Positions 1 to 5,500 of a DNA stretch of 5,750 nt are shown one piece after another. The stretch is from an uncultured Clostridia bacterium (GTDB lineage: Bacteria; Bacillota; Clostridia; UMGS1883): positions 1 through 5,750 of the forward strand of contig CANRHW010000104.1 in the NCBI GenBank assembly GCA_947630525.1. Direction: 5' to 3'. Position numbers and translations under genes: made by a program. The number at the start of each line of letters is the position of its first letter. The first letter of the stretch is position 1. The notes under the pieces were generated by a model. The model was given only the letters and a program-made list of their open reading frames with translations. It was not told where the DNA came from and did no database searches.

Positions 1-1
1 C

Positions 2-1090
2 AATACCCTGCTGGACTACTGGAGAGAGGTGCACAAGCGTTACGGCTATGTGGAGATAACCACCCCCATAATTCTTAATCAGGAGCTTTGGCACCGCAGC
101 GGCCATTGGGACCACTACAAGGACAATATGTACACCACCGTAATTGACGATGAGGATTACGCGGTCAAGCCCATGAACTGCCCCGGCTGTATGCTGGTTT
201 ACAAGCTTGCTCCCCACTCATACCGGGAGCTGCCTATGCGTATGGCCGAGCTCGGTCTGGTTCACCGGCACGAACTTTCCGGCGCACTCCACGGGCTGTT
301 CCGGGTACGCTGCTTTACTCAGGACGACGCGCATATCTTTATGACCTGGGATCAGATTGAGAGCGAAATACAGAACGTTGTGCGCCTTTTTGACGAAGTA
401 TACTCTGTGTTCGGCCTGACGTATAATATCGAGATTTCCACCATGCCCGAGGATCATATAGGTGAAAAGGAGACCTGGGACATGGCTACCGAGGCTCTGG
501 AAAGGGCCGTTGGCGATATGGGCAAGGAATATACCATCAACGAGGGCGACGGCGCATTCTACGGCCCCAAGATTGACTTCCATCTGGCGGATTCTCTGGG
601 GCGCACCTGGCAGTGCGGCACAATTCAGCTCGATATGCAGATGCCAGAACGCTTTGAGCTGGAATACACCACTCCCGAGGGTACCAAGGCCCGCCCCGTT
701 ATGATACACCGGGCGATGTTTGGTTCAATCGAGCGCTTTATCGGCGTAATTACCGAGCATTTTGCCGGGGCGTTCCCCACGTGGCTCAATCCCGTGCAGG
801 TCAAGCTGCTCCCCATTGCCGACCGGCATTTGGATTATATGAACAAGGTCAAGGCCGCCCTTGAAGAAAAGGGCATCCGCGTTGAAATCGATGAGCGCAA
901 TGAAAAAATCGGCTATAAGATACGCGAGGCTCAGTTGGAGAAGATACCCTATATGCTGGTGGCCGGCGACAAGGACGTTGAGAACGGCGTTGTCAGCGTG
1001 CGTTCGCGGAAAGACGGCGACCTGGGCGCAATGACCTTGGACGCGTTTATCGAAAAAATAGTCGAAGAAATCAAGACCAAGGCGAGATAA
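2..1090 (+). CDS. thrS: Threonyl-tRNA synthetase, C-terminal part (5' truncated by window)
   Basis: Class II aminoacyl-tRNA synthetase that charges tRNA-Thr with threonine in the cytoplasm. The reading frame is open from base 2, so the gene starts upstream; 362 residues are visible against about 640 in the full enzyme. The GTG at 29 lies inside the protein and is not a start. Counting from the residue at base 29: motif 1 region GYVEITTP (6-13); zinc/threonine site Cys51 in KPMNCPG (bases 179-181), His102 in TQDDAHIF (332-334) and His227 in VMIHRA (707-709), all three ligands present; motif 2 around RMAELGLVHRHE with Arg80; motif 3 GSIERFIG with Arg236. Residues from about 254 to 353 form the HGTP anticodon-binding domain (NEKIGYKIREAQ, PYMLVAGDKDVE). 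The N-terminal TGS and editing domains are off the window. Any T-box leader, common for thrS in Firmicutes, would also be upstream. The sequence looks intact and functional, and identification is firm. Confidence 0.98.
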   Translation, partial: NTLLDYWREVHKRYGYVEITTPIILNQELWHRSGHWDHYKDNMYTTVIDDEDYAVKPMNCPGCMLVYKLAPHSYRELPMRMAELGLVHRHELSGALHGLFRVRCFTQDDAHIFMTWDQIESEIQNVVRLFDEVYSVFGLTYNIEISTMPEDHIGEKETWDMATEALERAVGDMGKEYTINEGDGAFYGPKIDFHLADSLGRTWQCGTIQLDMQMPERFELEYTTPEGTKARPVMIHRAMFGSIERFIGVITEHFAGAFPTWLNPVQVKLLPIADRHLDYMNKVKAALEEKGIRVEIDERNEKIGYKIREAQLEKIPYMLVAGDKDVENGVVSVRSRKDGDLGAMTLDAFIEKIVEEIKTKAR

Positions 1091-1112
1091 AATCACCGAA
1101 TGGTGTAATTAT

Positions 1113-1121
1113 AAAAAGGAG
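1113..1121 (+). promoter_or_regulatory. Ribosome binding site of eda
   Basis: AAAAAGGAG ends ten bases before the ATG at 1132 and is the only Shine-Dalgarno match in the 41-base gap after the thrS stop. It fixes the aldolase start. A small CACC/GGTG inverted repeat (1094-1105) precedes it, but has no U-tract and is not a convincing terminator, which fits read-through from thrS. Confidence 0.8.
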
Positions 1122-1131
1122 TGTTTGAAAA

Positions 1132-1776
1132 ATGGACAAGGAACTTGTACTCACTAAAATAACGGACGTGGGCGTTGTCGCCGTGGTTCGCGCCGAAAGC
1201 GGCGAAAAGGCCAAGCGCATTGCCGACGCCTGCATGGAGGGCGGTGTGCCCGCAATTGAGCTGACTTTTACCGTGCCCTTTGCGCACAAGGTTATTGAGG
1301 ATTTGGCGAAGGAATATTCCGACGGCTCCATGATACTTGGCGCGGGCACCGTTATGGACTCCGAGACCGCCAGAATTGCCATTCTCAGCGGCGCTCAGTA
1401 TGTTGTCAGCCCCTACTTTGACCCCGAAACGGTTCGTCTGTGCAACCGCTACCGCGTACCGGCCATGCCCGGCGCAATGACTATCAAAGAGGTTGTATCC
1501 GCTATGGAGGCCGGCGCCGATGTGGTCAAGGTGTTCCCCGGCGAGGCCTTTGGCCCGAAGATACTTAAAGCCATAAAGGGACCCGTTCCACAGGCAAAGC
1601 TCATGCCCACCGGCGGCGTAGACGTAAACAACGTTGCCGAATGGATAAAGGCCGGCGCCTGCGCCATCGGCGTTGGCGGCGCACTCACCGGCGGAGCCAA
1701 GACCGGCGACTACGCGGCTATCACCGCCACCGCCAAGGAGTTTGTCCGCAAGGTAAAGGAAGCCCGCGGCCAGTAA
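1132..1776 (+). CDS. eda: KDPG/KHG aldolase (2-dehydro-3-deoxy-phosphogluconate aldolase)
   Basis: Class I (Schiff-base) aldolase of about 214 residues, the usual family length. It splits 2-keto-3-deoxy-6-phosphogluconate into pyruvate and glyceraldehyde 3-phosphate, and in many members also handles 4-hydroxy-2-oxoglutarate. It serves sugar-acid (uronate, gluconate) breakdown in the cytoplasm. The sequence fits a single TIM barrel: VVAVVRAES near the N-terminus, Glu43 in AIELTFTVP (general acid/base position), GAGTV (70-74), VSPYFDP (92-98), MPGAMT (112-117), the Schiff-base Lys133 in VVKVFPGE, and the phosphate-binding PTGGV (159-163) plus IGVGGAL (179-185). The position equivalent to substrate-binding Arg49 of E. 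coli Eda is Thr47 here. From memory, the Thermotoga enzyme also has ITFTVP at this place, so this is subfamily variation and not a defect. The gene lies 41 bases after thrS on the same strand. No other sugar-acid genes are in view, so the pathway role rests on the family alone. Confidence 0.95.
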   Translation: MDKELVLTKITDVGVVAVVRAESGEKAKRIADACMEGGVPAIELTFTVPFAHKVIEDLAKEYSDGSMILGAGTVMDSETARIAILSGAQYVVSPYFDPETVRLCNRYRVPAMPGAMTIKEVVSAMEAGADVVKVFPGEAFGPKILKAIKGPVPQAKLMPTGGVDVNNVAEWIKAGACAIGVGGALTGGAKTGDYAAITATAKEFVRKVKEARGQ

Positions 1777-1778
1777 GT

Positions 1779-1815
1779 AAAAAAGTAAAAAATAAAACCC
1801 GGAGCAATGCTCCGG
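1779..1815 (-). terminator. Intrinsic terminator on - strand (left end of hairpin array)
   Basis: Perfect 7-bp stem CCGGAGC/GCTCCGG (1799-1805 and 1809-1815) with a 3-base loop. On the - strand it is followed by a long T-rich run, the complement of the A-rich stretch 1779-1797, so it reads as an intrinsic terminator for leftward transcription, for example read-through from tRNA-Asn. On the + strand the stem is followed only by TTCGG, so it should not stop eda transcripts efficiently. The same hairpin recurs inverted at 2062-2076. Confidence 0.7.
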
Positions 1816-1854
1816 TTCGGACTGATGACAACCCCCGTGAAAAATGGGGATAGC

Positions 1855-1876
1855 TCGAAAGGGAACTCCCTTTCGA
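1855..1876. repeat. Perfect inverted repeat (hairpin 2 of array)
   Basis: TCGAAAGGG (1855-1863) pairs with CCCTTTCGA (1868-1876) across a 4-base loop. No T-run follows on either strand, so it is not a terminator on its own. Confidence 0.75.
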
Positions 1877-1884
1877 TAGAAAAC

Positions 1885-1917
1885 ATAAAATCCCGGGGCG
1901 TGTACCCGGGATTTTAT
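1885..1917. terminator. Bidirectional intrinsic terminator, likely first stop for eda
   Basis: ATAAAATCCCGGG (1885-1897) pairs perfectly with CCCGGGATTTTAT (1905-1917) across a 7-base loop. The GC core (TCCCGGG/CCCGGGA) is flanked by A4 on the left and T4 on the right, so it can terminate on both strands; on the - strand the run continues as TTTTATGTTTT. It lies 108 bases after the eda stop and is the first hairpin on the + strand with a usable U-rich tail. Confidence 0.65.
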
Positions 1918-1923
1918 ACTTTA

Positions 1924-1987
1924 ATCGGGGTAGAAATATAATTTTTATTAAAATAAAAATTATATTTCGTAAGCGAAAGCGCCCGAT
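1924..1987. repeat. Long AT-rich palindrome inside a possible three-way junction
   Basis: A 17-bp perfect repeat (1933-1949 with 1952-1968), almost entirely A/T with one terminal G-C pair, forms a long hairpin. It is enclosed by ATCGGG (1924-1929) pairing with CCCGAT (1982-1987). Between the two sits GCGAAAGC (1973-1980), a minimal GNRA-capped stem. Together they can fold as a three-way junction. TTTCG/CGAAA (1965-1969 with 1974-1978) is a competing pairing. Confidence 0.55.
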
Positions 1988-2001
1988 GCGGAGAGGTTAT
2001 A

Positions 2002-2032
2002 TCAAAGGGGAACCGCTCGGGTTCCCCTTTGA
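2002..2032. repeat. Perfect 13-bp inverted repeat (hairpin 5 of array)
   Basis: TCAAAGGGGAACC (2002-2014) pairs with GGTTCCCCTTTGA (2020-2032) across the loop GCTCG. It directly abuts the next hairpin with no spacer. No long T-run follows on either strand. Confidence 0.75.
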
Positions 2033-2057
2033 AGAGCGCTGACCTTGTCAGCGCTCT
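2033..2057. repeat. Perfect 11-bp inverted repeat (hairpin 6 of array)
   Basis: AGAGCGCTGAC (2033-2043) pairs with GTCAGCGCTCT (2047-2057) across a 3-base loop. It lies between the previous hairpin and the + strand terminator; the three could stack as one rigid 3' domain. Confidence 0.75.
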
Positions 2058-2061
2058 GACA

Positions 2062-2085
2062 CGGAGCAATGCTCCGGGCTTTTTT
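2062..2085 (+). terminator. Intrinsic terminator on + strand (right end of hairpin array)
   Basis: CGGAGC/GCTCCG (2062-2067 with 2071-2076), loop AAT, followed by GGC and six T's (2080-2085). It ends + strand transcripts arriving from eda or from within the array. It is an inverted copy of the terminator at 1799-1815. Its last T (2085) is the complement of the terminal A of the tRNA-Asn CCA end, so the two elements touch. Confidence 0.85.
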
Positions 2086-2160
2086 GGCTCCTCAAGTTGG
2101 ACTCGAACCAACGACCCTGCGGTTAACAGCCGCATGCTCTACCGACTGAGCTATTGAGGA
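2085..2160 (-). tRNA. tRNA-Asn (anticodon GUU), CCA encoded
   Basis: On the - strand the 76-base sequence folds as a full cloverleaf: acceptor TCCTCAA/TTGAGGA, D-arm GCTC-AGTCGGTA-GAGC, anticodon arm TGCGG/CCGCA with loop CTGTTAA (anticodon GTT at positions 34-36), five-base variable loop, T-arm GTTGG-TTCGAGT-CCAAC, discriminator G and an encoded CCA. All stems pair perfectly. It appears to be a single-gene transcription unit with its own promoter at 2199-2227. No terminator follows directly on its strand; the first candidates are the hairpins at 1885-1917 and 1799-1815. Confidence 0.97.
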
Positions 2161-2198
2161 ATATCCCGCCGGCCTTTTCGACCTCGCCGACAAAAGTT

Positions 2199-2227
2199 AT
2201 TATAGCACATCGCCGATGAAAAATCAA
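2199..2227 (-). promoter_or_regulatory. Sigma-A promoter of tRNA-Asn
   Basis: On the - strand, -35 TTGATT (complement of 2222-2227), 17-base spacer, -10 TATAAT (complement of 2199-2204), preceded by TG one base upstream (extended -10). The predicted start is near 2192, giving a leader of about 30 bases before the mature tRNA 5' end at 2160, to be removed by RNase P. Confidence 0.88.
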
Positions 2228-2235
2228 GTGCTTTT

Positions 2236-2261
2236 GCAAAAAAATTTTAAAAATTTTTTGC
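2236..2261 (-). promoter_or_regulatory. AT-tract / UP-like element upstream of tRNA promoter
   Basis: An inverted repeat GCAAAAAA/TTTTTTGC (2236-2243 with 2254-2261) encloses alternating A- and T-tracts. It begins 8 bases upstream of the -35 box, where A/T tracts of stable-RNA promoters bind the RNA polymerase alpha subunit or bend DNA. The role is inferred from position and composition. Confidence 0.5.
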
Positions 2262-2269
2262 TAAAAATC

Positions 2270-2304
2270 GCCGCTGCGAAACGCGGCTTGCGCCCCTACA
2301 AATT
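2270..2304. repeat. Short GC inverted repeat with GTAGGGGCG-type arm, possible repeat remnant
   Basis: GCCGC (2270-2274) pairs with GCGGC (2283-2287), followed by a stretch that on the - strand reads TTTGTAGGGGCGCAAG. From general familiarity, TGTAGGGGCG is a frequent start of dispersed intergenic repeats in Clostridia. Only one copy is present here, so calling it a repeat is inference. Confidence 0.25.
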
Positions 2305-2323
2305 GTTTTATTTACCGATGCGC

Positions 2324-2349
2324 AAAAAGGCCCCCGCAAGGAGGCCTTT
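2324..2349 (-). terminator. Intrinsic terminator of the peptide/secreted-protein operon
   Basis: On the - strand AAAGGCCTCC pairs with GGGGGCCTTT (one G-U pair) across the loop TTGC, ending in a run of five T's (complement of 2324-2328). It starts 13 bases after the peptide stop codon and separates this operon from the tRNA unit downstream. Confidence 0.88.
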
Positions 2350-2362
2350 CGCGTTTGTGTTT

Positions 2363-2527
2363 TTATTGCGCGTTATTCTTCCAGAGCTTAAAATCACTCG
2401 CAACAGTCTCATCGTTATATTTTGCCAGACCTGTGTTTTCACCGCTGCTGAATGCGCTGATCATAAGCTCATCCTGAATTGAAAGCTGTTTAGCTTCTAC
2501 AATCGGGGCTTTAAATTCCTTTTTCAT
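2363..2527 (-). CDS. 54-residue peptide of unknown function
   Basis: Small gene on the - strand, start ATG at 2527 and stop TAA at 2363-2365. The start is set by a perfect AGGAGG (2537-2542) nine bases upstream. An in-frame ATG at 2605 has no such site and would overlap the preceding gene. The gene lies 19 bases after the large secreted-protein gene and 13 bases before a terminator, so it is the last gene of that operon. The peptide begins MKKEFKAPIVEAKQLS, has a hydrophobic patch ELMISAF (20-26), then a polar part SSGENTG and ends FKLWKNNAQ. It has no signal peptide, no transmembrane helix and no cysteine. The opening (MKKEF/Y/W-x-x-P-x-hydrophobic-E) resembles the leader of many small clostridial peptides, including lasso-type precursors such as paeninodin. 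No maturation enzyme is in the window, so a RiPP assignment is not supported. I do not recognise the family. Confidence 0.8.
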   Translation of the reverse strand: MKKEFKAPIVEAKQLSIQDELMISAFSSGENTGLAKYNDETVASDFKLWKNNAQ

Positions 2528-2536
2528 TTCAATCAG

Positions 2537-2542
2537 CCTCCT
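2537..2542 (-). promoter_or_regulatory. Strong ribosome binding site of the 54-residue peptide
   Basis: Perfect AGGAGG on the - strand, nine bases before the ATG at 2527 and four bases past the stop of the upstream gene. It decides the peptide start and suggests strong translation, possibly coupled to the upstream gene. Confidence 0.9.
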
Positions 2543-2546
2543 ATTC

Positions 2547-5500
2547 TTACAGTACGGGCTCAAGCTCCGCTTCGGCGTCGGCGCCGTCGGATTCAAGAGC
2601 GTCAATAAGTGTTTCTACAAATTCAATGTTTACGCTGTCGAGAGACAGTACAACAGCCTCCTGAGTTTCAGCGCCGTAAGCCTCGCCGAGAGTTATCTTC
2701 TTTCCTTCCTCGTCAATCGTCAGCGTCTTATAAACCTTTGCGTCTTCGGAATCAGCCGCAACAGCAGGATCGGTGGGCTCCTCTTCGCCTATGCCGAGGT
2801 AAATGCCGCCGTCCTTGACGGTGAAGCCTATTCCCAGCTTAGCGGCATTGTCGCTCATGGTAATGGTGTTGTCCTGATAGCTCATTATCTTCTTCCTCAC
2901 GTCGTCAAGAGCGCTGTCGGTCAGGAGTACGCCGCCGGCGGAGATAACCTTGCTTGCCTCGGCAAGCTTAGCCGGAGAAAGGGTAGCCTTATCGCCGGTT
3001 TCGTCGAAGATAGCCTTTACTACCAGCTCATAAACGCTGGTTGTTACTTCTTCGCCGGCAACGCCTGCGTTCTCGGCATAGGCCGTAAACGGCTTGTTTG
3101 TGGCGGCGGTGCTAACGGCTACGCCGTCGTCCTCAGCCGTGGCCTCGGTCTTTTTGCCGTCAACATAGATGGTTGCGCCCTTAGTTTCGCCGTACTTGAA
3201 GTTTACGGTAAAGGCCTTGCCATCCCAGCCAAGCTCAGTAGTGAGAGCGGAGGGAATGTCAACTATGTCGTAGGTGAGGGCGGGAGCATTTTCGCCTGTA
3301 CCATAGTAACTTCCCATCGCACCAGTTGCGTATAGGGCAAGAGAAATGCTTGTAGCCTCAGGATATGTTTCGAAGTAATCAGAAAGATCGAGGTTCGCTG
3401 AAACACCAGCTTTAGCACTGCCACAATCAATTGAGCCTACTTTCTTGTTGCCGAGGGCCTCTCTTGTGGGTTTAAGGACCTGCTCCTCACCCTTATCATA
3501 ATTAAGCGAGGGATCAGGGAATTCAAAGCTCACGTTAGTATTCTCCGTTTTTTCGCCATAAGTTATTTTTGAAGGATCAACGGCAAATATATCAGCCTTT
3601 GAGTTGCCACTCTGTATATTGAAATTCTTAAGAGTCAAGGTGAAATTGCTATAATGCTTTCCCTCGGCGGGTTTTGTAATTGGAATGTTTATAAAGCCTA
3701 TGCGATTGTCACCCCATGCTGCAACAACTATGTTATTGTATTTGTCGACGGTATCAGAATCCCAACTATCATTGTTTGCCGCATAGGGACCAACAGGATG
3801 GCCATTTCCGTCATCTGTTGTGGTATTCCATGTAAATACATGATCAGCCTTAACGGTAGTCTGGCTCTTTGTTTCGTTCGCGGTAACTTCAATATCCTTT
3901 GTTTTCTCAACTACGGTCTCGGGGATATTATAGTACTTACCGTTATGAAGCACTTCCTTAGCGGGAACGGTGTAAGTTTCACCGGCAGGAGTGTACAGCT
4001 TATGGGTTTCAGTGTAGACCGTTTCTTCGCCATCCTTGAAGTTTACTGTCTCATCAGTACCTTCATCAAGGAGCTGGGCTTCGGCTACTACAAAGTTGTC
4101 AAACAGGAAGTAGGGCTGGCTTCCCGGATTGCCGTTGGCTCCGTCACCAAGCCAATAAGCGTTGATCTGTACCGTGTCTTTTTCGGCGTCGGTTTTAACA
4201 ATCTGTTCAAAATGCGTCCAGTCGCCAGCGTTACCATTTGTTAAAATAATAGAATTATTGGATTCGCTTGCCTTGGCGCCGTTCGCTACAGCTTGTACGG
4301 CTACGCGCGCGCCGTTGTTGATATAAGCCTTCGCCCAGAAAGAAACATATACCGTCTTTTCTTTGCCTACCTCAACGTTTTGGTAGATAGAGCAGAGACC
4401 GTCTGCGGGGTCGTTATATCTTCCGCCAAAGGCGTAATCGCCGTCCTGAGGAGCGAAATCCTCGCTTTTTACAAATCCGCTGCCATTAATATATGTGTAG
4501 CCATCCTTACTTGTTGCAAAAGCATGATCCGCGCCGTTATCTCCGCCTATGGTTGCCTTTGTTGAACAACTGTTCCAAGCAAGAGGCGTAAACCGCCCGT
4601 CGTTCGTCTCAAATGTGGGATTTTCTACGAGATTATCGTTTGTAACAGTGTATTTATCGTGGTCAACGATTGCGGTTTCAGGCACGGTAACTTCCTTGTA
4701 GCCGTCAACTTTTGCAAATTTGAACTCAATATTGTTTTCGCCGGGTTTAAGCGCTTCAATTGTCGATACACCGGTCTGACCCTTTGCGGGCTGATATTTC
4801 GTTCCCTCTTTGTCAACAATAAACTTATTGTATGTGAAAGGTTCTTCGGTGTAAAGCTCATTAATTGTGTCAGCAAATATCTCGACACTGTTCTCGTCCT
4901 TAACAGATACTTTCACAGTAGCGTCAGGTTCGATCTTTGTAAGCTCGTATATCGCAAAGTCTGTGAAAGAAAGCTGTCCCCATTCATATCCATAACCGGT
5001 CTGGAATGCAAAGAATCCATCATCTGTCGCTGTTACGACTTTTGAAACAGTCTCCCATTTATTAGGCTCGGAAACATATCTGCCATCGCCTATGCTTTGG
5101 TTAAGGACGCTTGTCAGCTTATCATTAAACTTTCCCTTCGGAGCAACATTTGCAAATTTTGTATCATCTTCAACATAAGCGCCAAAGCGTACAACATTAT
5201 TGATCCAGTTGGTCGAATTGATTTCTGTGGCTTTTATTTTGAAGGAAATATAGTAACTTTTTCCTTTTTCCGCCTTTATATTATTTCCATCCGAATCTTT
5301 GAACCAGTTGTTGATCGTTGCATATCCATTAGCTTCATCTGTTTTATCGCATTCCCACGGATATGTGGCCCAACTGGTATCAGGATCCATGGCATTTCTC
5401 GGCGGGGTCGTTATATAGGCCGAAACGCCATCGGCCGCTTCGGTATATATAAAATGCATATTAACACCGTTGTCAGCCACAGCACCTAGAGTGCTAGTTA

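Larger units (their letters stand above)
1797..2085. other. Dense array of perfect hairpins, possible structured ncRNA or palindromic repeat element
   Basis: This stretch between eda and tRNA-Asn has no credible gene. It holds, in order, inverted repeats at 1799-1815 (7 bp), 1855-1876 (9 bp), 1885-1917 (13 bp), 1933-1968 (16-17 bp), 2002-2032 (13 bp), 2033-2057 (11 bp) and 2062-2076 (6 bp plus T-run). About 180 of 289 bases lie in these hairpins. The stems are perfect Watson-Crick and differ in sequence, except that the first and last share CGGAGC/GCTCCG. No covariance family that I know fits. It may be a transcribed noncoding RNA, a long convergent 3' UTR, or a MITE-like palindromic insertion. 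The segment 1816-1854 has only a weak CCCC/GGGG pairing (1833-1836 with 1846-1849). The inverted repeats are seen directly; the function is unknown. Confidence 0.6.

Noticed and set aside
1094..1105. Small CACC/GGTG inverted repeat between thrS and eda.
   Set aside because: Only 4 bp with no T-run; too weak for a terminator or operator call.
1822..1876. Hammerhead-ribozyme-like core: CTGATGA at 1822-1828 followed by GAAA at 1857-1860 and a short GGG/CCC stem.
   Set aside because: The order fits a type I hammerhead, but no stem II pairs directly next to CTGATGA and GAAA, stem I breaks after two base pairs, and the GAAA lies inside a stronger 9-bp hairpin.
1986..2042. 18-residue + strand ORF starting at the ATG within the array.
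   Set aside because: No Shine-Dalgarno at a suitable distance, and it is made of hairpin arms.
1996..2085. T-box-like appearance of AAGGGGAACCGC with a downstream terminator.
   Set aside because: The bases sit in a perfect hairpin and not in an antiterminator bulge, the T-box consensus is not met, and no gene follows on the + strand.
1914..2135. 73-codon open frame on the - strand through the array and the tRNA.
   Set aside because: It starts inside the tRNA-Asn gene, has no ribosome binding site, and runs through the hairpins.
2216..2482. 88-codon + strand open frame.
   Set aside because: It covers the tRNA promoter, the AT-tract, a terminator and the antisense of the peptide gene; no ribosome binding site.
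2363..2527. Lasso-peptide precursor reading of the 54-residue peptide (for example a Gly33-Glu40 ring).
   Set aside because: The leader has an F-x-x-P motif, but Thr is not at the expected penultimate leader position and no cyclase, protease or RRE gene is in the window; kept only as a possibility.
3654..4244. 196-codon + strand open frame, with further ones at 4293-4565, 4659-5045 and 5097-5489, antisense to the large gene.
   Set aside because: All lie opposite a continuous coding frame with clear domains, lack convincing ribosome binding sites, and translate to cysteine- and aromatic-rich sequence typical of antisense shadows.
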